A stretch of DNA of 64,000 nucleotides from DASVCN01 sp040905665 (GTDB lineage: Bacteria > Deinococcota > Deinococci > Deinococcales > Trueperaceae). Of this stretch, positions 23,645 through 32,656 are shown piece by piece. The stretch is from positions 278,358 through 342,357 of the forward strand of contig JBBDRD010000027.1 in the NCBI GenBank assembly GCA_040905665.1, given 5' to 3'. A program made the translations under genes and the position numbers. The notes beneath the pieces are model-generated. The model saw only the letters and a list, made by a program, of their open reading frames with translations. It searched no databases and was not told where the DNA came from. Positions within the stretch are counted from its first letter, which is position 1. Each line of letters opens with the position of its first letter.

Positions 23645-23752
23645 ATCACCTGGTTCTTTCGCGCCTTGGGATGAGAGCGTATTCTGTCTTTTACGGGGGC
23701 AGCGGAACCACCGGAAAACGAGTTAAGACCGGCACGGGGGCGCCGGTCTTTT
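23645..23752 (+). ncRNA. putative structured RNA element, copy 1, ending in a terminator
   Basis: This non-coding stretch between dodecin and the S10 peptidase aligns without gaps to 43655-43725. Shared blocks are ATCACC, CTTTC, CGTAT and a perfect 23-nt block at 23691-23713 that contains GGGGGCAGCGGAACCACC. Possible pairing: CGTA (23678-23681) with TACG (23692-23695), flanked by GCGCC/GGGGC, then a small CGG-AACCA-CCG hairpin. The element ends in a 9-bp terminator-like stem AAGACCGGC / GCCGGTCTT (23725-23733, 23742-23750) followed by TTCTC. It could be a 3'-UTR-derived sRNA, a standalone sRNA or an attenuator for the peptidase gene 75 nt downstream. I do not recognise a known riboswitch class. 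Confidence 0.55.
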
Positions 23753-23826
23753 CTCTATTGGACCTTCCGGCGGCTCGGCCTGGGAGCGGGGCTTGATACA
23801 CTTCCCCCCAACCACAAGGAGTACGA

Positions 23827-25317
23827 ATGCCAGACCAAACCTCCCCCGCTCCCGCTACGGTCCCCATCCTGGAACCTCGCGACGATCTTCGCCTCACTCG
23901 CCACCACCTGCGAATCGGCCGAGCGCACGTTCCCTACACCGCTACCGCCGGAACCATGGTCCTTCGCGAGGAGACCTTCGGCCAAGGCGATCGGGCTGAC
24001 CGTACCGAAGGCCTCAAGGCGCGTGCCGAGGTCTTCCTTGTAAGTTACGAACGTGATGATGTCGCCGACCGATCCTCTCGGCCGGTTACATTCTGCTTCA
24101 ACGGCGGCCCCGGCTCCTCCTCGGTTTGGCTGCATCTGGGCATGCTCGGGCCCAAGCGAGTGGCACTCGACCCCAACGGTTTCCCAACCTCGCTCTCGGG
24201 CGACCTCGTCGATAACGAACACTCGCTCCTCGACGTGAGCGATCTCGTCTTCATCGATCCGGTATCGACCGGTTACAGTCGCGCGCTCAAGGGGGAGAAG
24301 CCCAAGGAGTTCCACGGCTTCAAGCGGGACATCGAATCCGTGGGCGAAGTGATACGGCTCTGGTGCAGCCGCAACGGCCGTTGGCCCTCGCCTAAGTATC
24401 TAGCCGGAGAAAGTTACCGAACCACCCGAGCGGCCGGACTCGCGGGCCACCTCCAGGAGCGCCACGGACTCTTCCTCTCGGGACTGATGCTCATCTCAAC
24501 GGTCCTGGACTTTTCCACTCTCGATTTCGGGCCGGGAAACGATCTTCCGCCGCTACTCTTTCTACCCACCTACGCCGCCACAGCGCACTATCACAAGCAG
24601 CTCGACGAGGAGCTGCAGGCTCTGCCGGTGCGAGAACTGCTCGCCCGCGTGGAGGCGTTCGCCCGCGAACGATTTGCGCCGGCGCTGCTTCGCGGCGCTT
24701 CCCTTCCGGATGACGAGCGACGCTCAGTTGCACAGGAGATCGCCCGCTACACGGGGTTGAGTGCCGGCTTCGTCGAGGCGAACGACCTCCGCGTGCCAAT
24801 CTTCCGCTTCGTCAAGGAACTGCTTCGCGACGAGCGGCGAACAGTCGGGCGGTTGGACAGCCGCTATGTGGGAACCGATCGTGACGCCGGCGGTGAGAAC
24901 TTCGAGTACGATCCCGCCTATGCGGCGATACAAGGTTCTTACACCGCCGCGCTCAATCACTATCTGCGGAGCGACCTGGACTTCACCAGCGAGTTGCCCT
25001 ACGAGATCCTTGCCGACTTGTATCGCAACTGGAGCTACAAGGAGTTCGAGAATCGCTACGTAAACGTGGCCGAGACTCTGCGGAAGGCGATGAGCATGAA
25101 CCCGCGCTTGAGGGTACACGTTGCCAGCGGCTACTACGACCTGGCGACCCCGCACTTCGCCAGCGACTATACGTTCGATCATCTGGGCCGGGAGCCGGAG
25201 CTACGCCGAAACCTCGAGTTCTCTTACTATGAGGCGGGCCACATGATGTATGTGCATGCGGCCTCGCTTGAAGGGTTGAAGGAGCGACTGGCGCAGTTCG
25301 TCAACGAGGTTCGCTGA
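23827..25317 (+). CDS. S10 family serine carboxypeptidase-like peptidase
   Basis: A 496-aa alpha/beta hydrolase of peptidase family S10. The oxyanion-hole segment FCFNGGPGSSSVWLHLGMLG is diagnostic, the nucleophile is Ser196 in AGESYRTTRAAGL, and the C-terminal YYDLATPHFAS and EAGHMMYVH supply the Asp and His. There is no signal peptide, so it appears cytoplasmic, unlike eukaryotic S10 enzymes; bacterial members of this type are often annotated only as peptidase. AAGGAG stands 5-6 nt before the ATG. The putative RNA element and its terminator lie immediately upstream on the same strand. Confidence 0.9.
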   Translation: MPDQTSPAPATVPILEPRDDLRLTRHHLRIGRAHVPYTATAGTMVLREETFGQGDRADRTEGLKARAEVFLVSYERDDVADRSSRPVTFCFNGGPGSSSVWLHLGMLGPKRVALDPNGFPTSLSGDLVDNEHSLLDVSDLVFIDPVSTGYSRALKGEKPKEFHGFKRDIESVGEVIRLWCSRNGRWPSPKYLAGESYRTTRAAGLAGHLQERHGLFLSGLMLISTVLDFSTLDFGPGNDLPPLLFLPTYAATAHYHKQLDEELQALPVRELLARVEAFARERFAPALLRGASLPDDERRSVAQEIARYTGLSAGFVEANDLRVPIFRFVKELLRDERRTVGRLDSRYVGTDRDAGGENFEYDPAYAAIQGSYTAALNHYLRSDLDFTSELPYEILADLYRNWSYKEFENRYVNVAETLRKAMSMNPRLRVHVASGYYDLATPHFASDYTFDHLGREPELRRNLEFSYYEAGHMMYVHAASLEGLKERLAQFVNEVR

Positions 25318-25440
25318 TTCGGTAGAGAGGACCTTCGGCCGCCGGGGACCGGTCCGGGCCCTCTACTGCGGGTTGTCGATTGCCTGGTCCTGCGCCACCG
25401 AGTTGGGCCGGTGCAAAGCCCGGGGAGGCTTTCGGGCGGA

Positions 25441-27819
25441 TCAGCCCCCTGCCCGAGCCAACTCCCGCTCGACTACCTCCTTGACCAGTTGCGGTTTGGC
25501 GCTACCGCCGGTTTCTTGCATCACTCGGCCAACGAAGAAACCTGCCAATCCGGTTTTGCCGCCCTGATAGGCCCGTACCTTGTCGGGATGCTGTTTGAGC
25601 AGTCGCTCCACCAGCGGTAGCAGGACGCCTTCATCGCTCATCTGCCGCAGCCCGAGTTCATCCACGATCTTCCCAGGGTCGCCGCCGTTGGCGAGCATCT
25701 GGGCGAAGACTTCCTTGGCCGCTCGTGCCGAAATGGCCTGCGAATCGACCAGCGCCACCAGGTCGGCGAAGCTTTCTGGTGTAACGGACAGCTCGGCAAG
25801 GTCGCGCCCCTTGAGTTCGCGCAGTAGTTCGTTCACCATCCAGCCGGCGATCCCCTTGGGGTTGTCGTGCCGCCGGGCTGCCTCCTCGAAAAAGCGCGCC
25901 AGCTCGCCGCTTGCAGCTAACAGCAGGGCGTCTCGTTCGTCGAGTCCCAGCAAGTCGCGGTACTGGGTATAGATCGTTTTTTGCTCCACGCTGAGCTCGG
26001 AAACCGGATCCCCGACTCCGCTCGACCTGGTCGGCGCTTCGTTGTCGGGCGCCGTGTGTTTGCCTGTCGCTTTCACCGAGGGCGGCGGTAGCGAAGCTTC
26101 AACCTTTGCCCACGAGTCCTTGAGTGTCACGATGCGATTGAAAACGAGCGCGTTGCTACTCGAGTCCACCGGGTCGGGCCAAAAGTAGCCCAGCCGCTCG
26201 AACTGGTAGCGCTTCCCTGACTGGTCGCCTGCGAGGCTTGGCTCCACCAAGCCGCGTTTAACCTTCAGCGACTCGGGGTTCAGGCGCTCGGTGAACGGTC
26301 CCTCGCCCTCGTTCGGATCGGCGCTGCTAAACAGCCGGTCGTAGAGGCGGAACTCCGCCGGCAAGGCCTCTTTCGAGGACAACCAGTGAATGGTGCCCTT
26401 TACCCGCCCGGCCGTAGGGTTGCGACCCTGGGTTTCGGGATCATGACTGCAAATTAGCTCGACTACCTTGCCAGAACTGTCCTTGACAACCTCGTCACAG
26501 CGGATTACGTACGAGTGTCGGAGGCGAACCTGGGCTCCCGGCGACAACCGGCGCCACCCCTTGGGCGGGTCCTCGGCGAAATCGCCACGCTCGATGAAAA
26601 GCTCGCGCCCCATCGGCAGCGGGCGGCTACCCTCATTGGGTACGTCGTGTGGCCAGTAAGGGGCGTCGATCGTCTCACCCTCCGCCTCAGGGTAGCTGCT
26701 GATTACCACTCGTAACGGCTCGAGAACCGCCATCACGCGCGGCGCCTTGCTGTTGAGATCGTCGCGAATGCTGTGCTCGAGCAGGGCCATATCCGAGCGA
26801 CTTTCGGTGCGCGTCACCCCTACCTTGTTGACGAACTCGAGCAGCGCCTCGGGCGTGACCCCCCGCCGGCGGAGGCCCGCCACGGTGGGCATTCGGGGAT
26901 CATCCCAGCCGTTCACCAGGCCGCCTCGCACCAACTCGATCAGCCGCCGCTTACTTAGCACGGTGTACTCGAGGTTCAGCCGCGCGAACTCGTACTGGTG
27001 GGGGCGCGGTGGCGCCACCGTCTTCTCGAGAAGCCAGTCGTAGAGCTCCCGGTTGTTCTCGAACTCCAGGGTACACAGACTGTGGCTTACGCCCTCGATA
27101 GCGTCGGATAGCGGATGGGCGAAGTCGTACATTGGATAGATGTGCCACTCGTTGCCCGTGCGGTAGTGGTGTGCGTGCCTTATCCGGTAGAGGAGCGGAT
27201 CGCGCATCATCATGTTGCGCGAACTCATGTCGATCTTGGCACGCAACACGTGAGCGCCCTCCGCGAACTCGCCCTGTCGCATGCGCTCGAAGAGATCGAG
27301 GTTCTCGGTCACCTGTCGCTCCCGATTGGGACTTTCTCGACCCGCTTTGGTAACGGTTCCCCGGTACTCGCGAATCTCGGCCTCCGAGAGGCTATCGACG
27401 TAGGCCCGTCCGTCTCGAATGAGCCCTTGCGCGAACCGGTAGAGTTGCTCGAAGTAGTCGGAGGCGTGCACCAGGGCGTCCCACTCGAATCCGAGCCAGC
27501 GAATGTCGCGTTTAATCACCTCGACGTACTCCTCGTTTTCGGTGGTCGGATTGGTATCGTCGAAACGCAGATTGGTTAGGCCGCCGAAGTCGTCCGCTAT
27601 GCCGAAGTCGAGCACGATCGCCTTGAGATGTCCGATGTGAAGGTAGCCGTTCGGTTCGGGTGGAAACCGGGTCAACACTTGGGCAACATCACCGGAACTC
27701 AGGTCACGCTCCACTATCTCGGTGATGAAGTTAGGTACGACCACTCGCTTGGTGTCATCGCCGGGAATCCGGCTCACTGCGGAAAGGTTTTCGCTGTTAG
27801 GGTCCGCCACAAACAGCAT
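25441..27819 (-). CDS. glnS: glutaminyl-tRNA synthetase with C-terminal YqeY/GatB-like domain
   Basis: A class I aminoacyl-tRNA synthetase of about 792 aa. The catalytic core carries PPEPNGYLHIGHLKA (HIGH), DDTNPTTENEEYV and TVLSKRRLI (KMSKS position); two beta-barrel anticodon domains follow. The last ~150 residues (RHDNPKGIAGWMVNELLRE, SARAAKEVFAQMLANG, KTGLAGFFVGRVMQETGG) are a YqeY/GatB-tail domain, an arrangement known from Deinococcus. The start is uncertain: the frame is open to a TTG at 27855, and the ATG at 27819 was chosen as the first normal codon, though neither has a clear Shine-Dalgarno site. It charges tRNA-Gln directly. Confidence 0.95.
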   Translation of the reverse strand: MLFVADPNSENLSAVSRIPGDDTKRVVVPNFITEIVERDLSSGDVAQVLTRFPPEPNGYLHIGHLKAIVLDFGIADDFGGLTNLRFDDTNPTTENEEYVEVIKRDIRWLGFEWDALVHASDYFEQLYRFAQGLIRDGRAYVDSLSEAEIREYRGTVTKAGRESPNRERQVTENLDLFERMRQGEFAEGAHVLRAKIDMSSRNMMMRDPLLYRIRHAHHYRTGNEWHIYPMYDFAHPLSDAIEGVSHSLCTLEFENNRELYDWLLEKTVAPPRPHQYEFARLNLEYTVLSKRRLIELVRGGLVNGWDDPRMPTVAGLRRRGVTPEALLEFVNKVGVTRTESRSDMALLEHSIRDDLNSKAPRVMAVLEPLRVVISSYPEAEGETIDAPYWPHDVPNEGSRPLPMGRELFIERGDFAEDPPKGWRRLSPGAQVRLRHSYVIRCDEVVKDSSGKVVELICSHDPETQGRNPTAGRVKGTIHWLSSKEALPAEFRLYDRLFSSADPNEGEGPFTERLNPESLKVKRGLVEPSLAGDQSGKRYQFERLGYFWPDPVDSSSNALVFNRIVTLKDSWAKVEASLPPPSVKATGKHTAPDNEAPTRSSGVGDPVSELSVEQKTIYTQYRDLLGLDERDALLLAASGELARFFEEAARRHDNPKGIAGWMVNELLRELKGRDLAELSVTPESFADLVALVDSQAISARAAKEVFAQMLANGGDPGKIVDELGLRQMSDEGVLLPLVERLLKQHPDKVRAYQGGKTGLAGFFVGRVMQETGGSAKPQLVKEVVERELARAGG

Positions 27820-28090
27820 AGTGACACAGCGCGGCCGCACCTCGTGCCACGGCAATAGCAGTAGACGGTGACCGATTCAGGGCTGCGATTACGTCCTACC
27901 GACGGCGGAGTCGTTTCCCTACTACCGCCCAATCAGGTCAAAAACAGTGATATTAGGCCGCCTCGGTATCGTCGGGGTGGAGTTGGAAGTGGAAAAGCCG
28001 GCTTCCGAAGTGTAGTAGCATGGCTGGTAGCAATAGACTTCTGTGGAGGATTGCGGCGGGACGGGGGATCTTCACGGGTGGTGAAGCGAA

Positions 28091-29674
28091 ATGCTCAGTG
28101 ATGGTCACGATATCTCCCCGGTCGTCGGTAGACCCCTCAAGGGTAAAGGTGGAATTCTCGCACTAGCGCTTAGGGCCCCCTTGACTCCACTGGTAATCGG
28201 GGTCGGTGTGCTTGGGCTGCTGGCATTCGGCTCCCTGCTGCTCTTGTATGGCTCGGAACCGTGGCCGCTCCTGCCGTGGCTCGGCTTCACTGCCGCCTGC
28301 GCAATTCTCGCTAGTTTCCCCTACCGTCTCAACCGCCCGGGCGAGTCCTACTTCCTGGACTTCGACGAGATCCTGCTGGTGATCTCGCTGCTCTTTTTCA
28401 GTCCGCCCGCCGTTGTTGCGGTTCTCGTCGTGGGGTATCTGCTCGGGGCAATGATTCGCAGCACCTCCGCCCGCCGACTTATATTCAATGCCGGCGCGCG
28501 AACGACTGCGGCGAGTAGCGCCTTGGTTGTCGTTTCGCTGGTACCCGCTCCCGCCGCGCAGCCATGGGGGTATCTCGTAACGGCGGTCCTTGCCGCTGCG
28601 GTCTACAGCCTCATAAACCAGGTGCTGGTATCCCGAGCCATTTCGCTGCTCAATGGCACTCCCCTCCTAGACGAGCTTCGGGAGGCCTTGACCGGGGTCG
28701 TTATTCGCTCCTGGCCGGTAGTGGTTAGCTACGGAGTGATGGTCGGCGTGGCCGGGCAAGCGTCGAACATCGCGTTGCTGCTGGGCGCAATTCCGGTGGC
28801 TTTGCTCATCGGCGTGAGCCGGCTCACCCAACAGAGGCGCGATGAACACCTGCGGATGACCGGCCTCTACCGTGCGGCGCAGGAGATGCACGAGGCTCGA
28901 ACCGACGAGGACATCCTCCATATCCTGAGGATTACGGTACGCAGAACGCTCGGGGTCGATGGCGCCGTCTTGCGCGCAACGCCCCCCTTTGGTGACGAGC
29001 TGGGCGCCTGGCTCCCCAATCGGAACAGCTGGGTGATCGTTCCTGCGCCCGGCTCTCAAGAGACCAGGCGGCAGGACGACGCCTTCCTTCAGGCGGTAGC
29101 GTCGTTGGTCGAAGCCAGCATGGAGCGGGCGACCCTTGTGGGCGAGCTCGAGCGCCAGTCGTTGCGCGACCCCCTCACCAACGCCTTCAATCGCCGCTAC
29201 TTTCATCAGGCCCTCACCGCGATCCTGGAGCGGTCCAAGGACGTACCTGGCTGTCTCGCGCTTCTAGATATAGATCACTTCAAGGTCATAAACGACACCT
29301 TTGGTCATGAGGTGGGCGACGCAGCCCTCAAGGATCTGGTTGCCGCGGCCAGTGCGACTATCGCCGACGACGACGTACTCTGCCGCTTGGGAGGTGACGA
29401 GTTCGCACTGATCCTTCCCGACCTCACACCCAAGCTGGCTGCCGAGCGACTCGAGGCGCTTCAGCAGTGTCTCGCCAAGATTCATCCGGGTGCGCCGGAC
29501 CGGGGTCCCGCGGGCCTAAGGGCCAGCATTGGGATTGCCGCCTATCCTCAACATGGCAGTGAACCCTTGGCGCTGCTTCGTTCGGCTGATGGAGCGCTCT
29601 ATCGCGCGAAGCGGGAAGGACGAAACAGGATAGTGGTACTGGGGGAGCCCACCGAGGAGCAGGGCGTCGGCTGA
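28091..29674 (+). CDS. membrane-bound diguanylate cyclase (GGDEF)
   Basis: A 527-aa protein. Residues about 20-255 contain roughly seven to eight membrane segments without a recognised sensor name, then a linker (LYRAAQEMHEARTDEDILHI) and a GGDEF domain from about 355. That domain has RDPLTNAFNRRYF, FKVINDTFGHEVGD and RLGGDEF (residues 434-438), all intact for c-di-GMP synthesis. The inhibitory RxxD site five residues before GGDEF is absent (the stretch reads ADDDVLCR). No EAL domain. The gap to the divergent glnS (27820-28090) shows no convincing promoter. It ends 9 nt from the convergent cdsA. Confidence 0.92.
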   Translation: MLSDGHDISPVVGRPLKGKGGILALALRAPLTPLVIGVGVLGLLAFGSLLLLYGSEPWPLLPWLGFTAACAILASFPYRLNRPGESYFLDFDEILLVISLLFFSPPAVVAVLVVGYLLGAMIRSTSARRLIFNAGARTTAASSALVVVSLVPAPAAQPWGYLVTAVLAAAVYSLINQVLVSRAISLLNGTPLLDELREALTGVVIRSWPVVVSYGVMVGVAGQASNIALLLGAIPVALLIGVSRLTQQRRDEHLRMTGLYRAAQEMHEARTDEDILHILRITVRRTLGVDGAVLRATPPFGDELGAWLPNRNSWVIVPAPGSQETRRQDDAFLQAVASLVEASMERATLVGELERQSLRDPLTNAFNRRYFHQALTAILERSKDVPGCLALLDIDHFKVINDTFGHEVGDAALKDLVAAASATIADDDVLCRLGGDEFALILPDLTPKLAAERLEALQQCLAKIHPGAPDRGPAGLRASIGIAAYPQHGSEPLALLRSADGALYRAKREGRNRIVVLGEPTEEQGVG

Positions 29675-29683
29675 CCCCCACCG

Positions 29684-30529
29684 TCAGGGCAGGATGAACA
29701 ACGTGATGAAGTAGTAGGTCGCGGGAATCGCGAAGAGGTGACTGTCGATTCTGTCGAGCACTCCACCCTGGCCGGGAAGGAAAACGCCGGCGTCCTTCAC
29801 CCCTACCCAGCGCTTGAGCAGGCTCTCGAACAGATCGCCCAATTGTGCGGCCGACGCCACCAGCACACTAAAGAGCAGGCCATCGTAGACGTCGACACGC
29901 AGGTTGAACCAGTTCTCTAGCAGGAACAGACTGGCCGAGACCACCACGATTGCCAGGACCAGGCCGCCGAGCGCCCCCTCTAGGGTCTTGCGCGGGCTTA
30001 TCTGCGGCGCGAGTTCGTGCTTTCCAAAGAGCGAGCCGACGACGTAACCACCTACATCGGCGGCAACGATTGCGAGGAGCGGGAGCATGAGGTACCAAAT
30101 GCCCTGCTCTCCATCGGGGGTGTAACGGAGGGTGAGGATATAGCTGAAGAGCCAGGGAATATATAGGTAGCCGAAAAGCGTGAAGACCGTCGTATAAAGC
30201 GAGTTTCGGTTCGGCTTCACTACCTCGAGGGTTATCAGGTAGAGCGCGAAGATGCCCAAGAGCGCCTCGCGCCAGGAGATGCTCGCGTGCAGCGCCTCCA
30301 TGCCCGGGTAACTCAGTGGCAGGGCTGCGGGTAGCGTGAGGAGGGTAGCTACCCACAGTGAGCGGCGACGGATGGGAATGCCGCGCAGGTTCATCATCAC
30401 GCTGAACTCCTGCACAGCGACCCAGGACAGGCCCAGATAGACGGGAGCGAGCAGGGGAAGCCCTACCCACAAGACCAGCAGGGCGGCGATGAAGGCCAGA
30501 AAAGAGGAAAGGATGCGCGCGACAGGCAT
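29684..30529 (-). CDS. cdsA: phosphatidate cytidylyltransferase
   Basis: A 281-aa polytopic membrane enzyme that makes CDP-diacylglycerol from phosphatidate and CTP for phospholipid synthesis. The C-terminal family signature is present as SLLKRWVGVKDAGVFLPGQG with GGVLDRIDS after it; Gln replaces the usual His before Gly-Gly. About eight hydrophobic segments. It lies about 107 nt downstream of frr and is the last gene of rpsB-tsf-pyrH-frr-cdsA, a gene order widely conserved in bacteria. uppS, often between frr and cdsA, is not here. Confidence 0.93.
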   Translation of the reverse strand: MPVARILSSFLAFIAALLVLWVGLPLLAPVYLGLSWVAVQEFSVMMNLRGIPIRRRSLWVATLLTLPAALPLSYPGMEALHASISWREALLGIFALYLITLEVVKPNRNSLYTTVFTLFGYLYIPWLFSYILTLRYTPDGEQGIWYLMLPLLAIVAADVGGYVVGSLFGKHELAPQISPRKTLEGALGGLVLAIVVVSASLFLLENWFNLRVDVYDGLLFSVLVASAAQLGDLFESLLKRWVGVKDAGVFLPGQGGVLDRIDSHLFAIPATYYFITLFILP

Positions 30530-30636
30530 GCAAGTCGTGGGCTAATTGTCTTACCGCTGTTCCCGATCTCACGCTCTCGCCTGCCAAAGGGGCGATGCGC
30601 CTGCCCGCCTGATGGAAGGGAGATCGGTAGGAGCGA

Positions 30637-31191
30637 TCAGACGGCCATTATGTCCTCTTCCTTGGACTTGACCCGCGTGTCGACCTTGGCGATGAAGTCG
30701 TCGGTGATCTGTTGCACCCCGTTTTCGCCGCTGCGGAGCTCATCCTCGGTCACCAGGTTCTCCTTGTGCATCTCCTTGAGCTCATCATTGGCATCGCGCC
30801 TGATGTTGCGCATTGCCACCCGCGCCTCCTCGGCCATGTTCTTCACCGACTTCACGAGGTCGCGTCGCCGTTCGTCATTGAGCGGCGGTACGGTGATGAA
30901 GATGGAGTCGCCCTTGTTGCCGGGATTGAAACCCAGATCGCTTTCGCGAATCGCTCTCTCAATGTCGGCTACCGCGCTCTTGTCGAAAGGGATCACCAGT
31001 AGGGTCCGCGCGTCGGGGCTGGAAACGCTGGCGAGCTGATTCAGCGGCGTGTTGGCACCGTAGTAGTCGACGGAGACACGATTGAGGACCGCCGGATTGG
31101 CGCGTCCGGTTCGTACGGCTGTGACGTTTTGCTCGAACGAGTCGAGCGATTTCTGCATGCGTTCCCGCGTCTCTTTCAGGACGGTGTTCAT
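30637..31191 (-). CDS. frr: ribosome recycling factor
   Basis: A 184-aa protein of normal length. Typical stretches are RTGRANPAVLNRVSVDYYG, TPLNQLASVSSPDARTLLV, ESDLGFNPGNKGD and PPLNDERRRDLVK, with a C-terminal helix pair. With EF-G it splits post-termination ribosomes. It stands about 100 nt after pyrH in the same direction. Arg132-equivalent and the RR pair in DERRRDLVK, important for ribosome binding in the family, are present. Confidence 0.97.
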   Translation of the reverse strand: MNTVLKETRERMQKSLDSFEQNVTAVRTGRANPAVLNRVSVDYYGANTPLNQLASVSSPDARTLLVIPFDKSAVADIERAIRESDLGFNPGNKGDSIFITVPPLNDERRRDLVKSVKNMAEEARVAMRNIRRDANDELKEMHKENLVTEDELRSGENGVQQITDDFIAKVDTRVKSKEEDIMAV

Positions 31192-31289
31192 GCTAACCTC
31201 CGCGCTTTGGCACTAGTGCCGGGCACCGGTGCGGGTGTGTGTCGCCAGTGTAACGCTCGGACGGGCCGCTAGGAGCTGCGGCAGCTCGG

Positions 31290-32024
31290 CTAGAGCGCTT
31301 TGTCGGTGACCGAGGTGGGGCTGGAGCCGGAGATCAACGTGCCTACATGTTCGCCGGCGAGCAGCCGCTCCAGATTGCCCTGTGCGAAGATGTCGAACAC
31401 CGTGATAGGCATGTCGCGGCCCATGCAAAGACTGATGGCGGTCGCGTCCATCACCTGTAACCCCTGGTTGAGTACTTCGAGATAGCTGAGACTCTCGAAC
31501 TTGCGAGCATCTCTATTCTTATTGGGGTCGTCATCGTACACGCCGTCGACGTTGTTCTTCGCCATGAGAACCATGTCGGCGTCGATCTCCAGGGCCCTGA
31601 GGGCGGCTGCCGTGTCGGTGGTGAAGAAGGGGTTACCGGTTCCGCCACCGAAGATGACCACCCGTCCCTTCTCGAGATGGCGCAGGGCGCGCCGCCGGAT
31701 GTACGGCTCGGCCACCTCCTGCATTCCAATTGCGGATTGCACTCGCGTGTCGATCCCGCGCTGCTCGAGTGCGTCTTGCAGCGCCATGGCGTTCATGACG
31801 GTGGCAAGCATGCCAACGTAGTCGGCGGTAGCGGGATCCATGGTCGAGCCGTGCTGAGCCCCTCGCCAGAAGTTGCCGGCGCCCACTACGACGGCTAGTT
31901 GAACGCCGCGACCAAGGGCCGCGGCGATCTCCTGCGCGAGCGAACGGGTCGCCTCGGGTGAAACCCCGAATCCCCCCGGTCCGGCGAGAAACTCGCCGGA
32001 CAGCTTTAGCAGGACGCGTTGCAT
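31290..32024 (-). CDS. pyrH: UMP kinase
   Basis: A 244-aa amino-acid-kinase-fold enzyme that phosphorylates UMP to UDP. Family features are LLKLSGEFLAG at the N-terminus, GRGVQLAVVVGAGNFWRG, DYVGMLATVMNAMALQDALE, FGGGTGNPFFTTDTAAALRA and MAKNNVDGVYDDDP. Length is normal. It follows tsf by only 4 nt, so the two are probably translated together. Confidence 0.97.
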   Translation of the reverse strand: MQRVLLKLSGEFLAGPGGFGVSPEATRSLAQEIAAALGRGVQLAVVVGAGNFWRGAQHGSTMDPATADYVGMLATVMNAMALQDALEQRGIDTRVQSAIGMQEVAEPYIRRRALRHLEKGRVVIFGGGTGNPFFTTDTAAALRALEIDADMVLMAKNNVDGVYDDDPNKNRDARKFESLSYLEVLNQGLQVMDATAISLCMGRDMPITVFDIFAQGNLERLLAGEHVGTLISGSSPTSVTDKAL

Positions 32025-32028
32025 GTTG

Positions 32029-32622
32029 TCACTCGCCGATCGCGATGCGGGAAAAGCTTCCTACCTTGATGTTTTCGCCCATCGAGGCGACCGCTTCGTG
32101 AACGAGCGCCTCTACCGTCTTCTTGTCATCCTTGATGTAGGGCTGCTCGAGCAGGCACACGTCGGCGAAAAACTTGCTCAACCGACCCTCGACCATCTTT
32201 TCAACCACGTTGTCGGGCTTGCCACCGGCGCGCGCTTCGCCGGCGAGCGCTTCGCGCTCGGCATTGACGGCATCCTCGGGCACCTGATCACGCGACAGGT
32301 AGGTGGGGTTGGTCATGGCGATGTGGATTGCAAGGTTCTTCGCCAGCTCCTGGAACTGCTCATTGCGGGCGACGAAATCGGTCTCGCAGTTGAGCTCCAC
32401 CAGCGTAGCGATCTTGCCGTTGTGGTGAACGTAGGATCCCACGAACCCCTCGCCGGCCGCTCGATCGGACTTCTTGGCAGCCTTGGCGATGCCGCGCTCA
32501 CGCAGCAGTTGGGCGGCCTTCTCGAGGTTACCGTCGGTTTCGACCAGAGCGCCCTTGACGTCCATCATCCCAGCGCCGGTCATCAACCGAAGGCGCTTGA
32601 TGTCCTCCATGCTTACTGCCAT
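32029..32622 (-). CDS. tsf: elongation factor Ts, short Thermus-type
   Basis: A 197-aa EF-Ts; E. coli has 283 residues and Thermus thermophilus 196, so this is the short form with a single core subdomain. The N-terminal module IKRLRLMTGAGMMDVKGALV and the TDFVARNEQFQELAKNLAIH core, which contact EF-Tu, are complete, and ends with a VGSFSRIAIGE-like strand. It recycles EF-Tu-GDP. It lies between rpsB (34 nt) and pyrH (4 nt). The length is one of the better pointers to Deinococcota. Confidence 0.97.
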   Translation of the reverse strand: MAVSMEDIKRLRLMTGAGMMDVKGALVETDGNLEKAAQLLRERGIAKAAKKSDRAAGEGFVGSYVHHNGKIATLVELNCETDFVARNEQFQELAKNLAIHIAMTNPTYLSRDQVPEDAVNAEREALAGEARAGGKPDNVVEKMVEGRLSKFFADVCLLEQPYIKDDKKTVEALVHEAVASMGENIKVGSFSRIAIGE

Positions 32623-32656
32623 GTCACTGTTCCCTTTCTCGTGCTCGTTATTCTCG

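Noticed and set aside
23645..23752. Identification of the duplicated element as a known riboswitch (c-di-GMP, c-di-AMP, cobalamin, TPP, fluoride, T-box)
   Set aside because: None of the conserved core sequences of these classes is present in either copy, and copy 2 has no downstream gene.
25322..25366. Imperfect inverted repeat GTAGAG...CTCTAC between the S10 peptidase and glnS genes
   Set aside because: It could be a bidirectional terminator for the convergent genes, but the stem is interrupted and no T run follows on either strand, so it was not listed as a feature.
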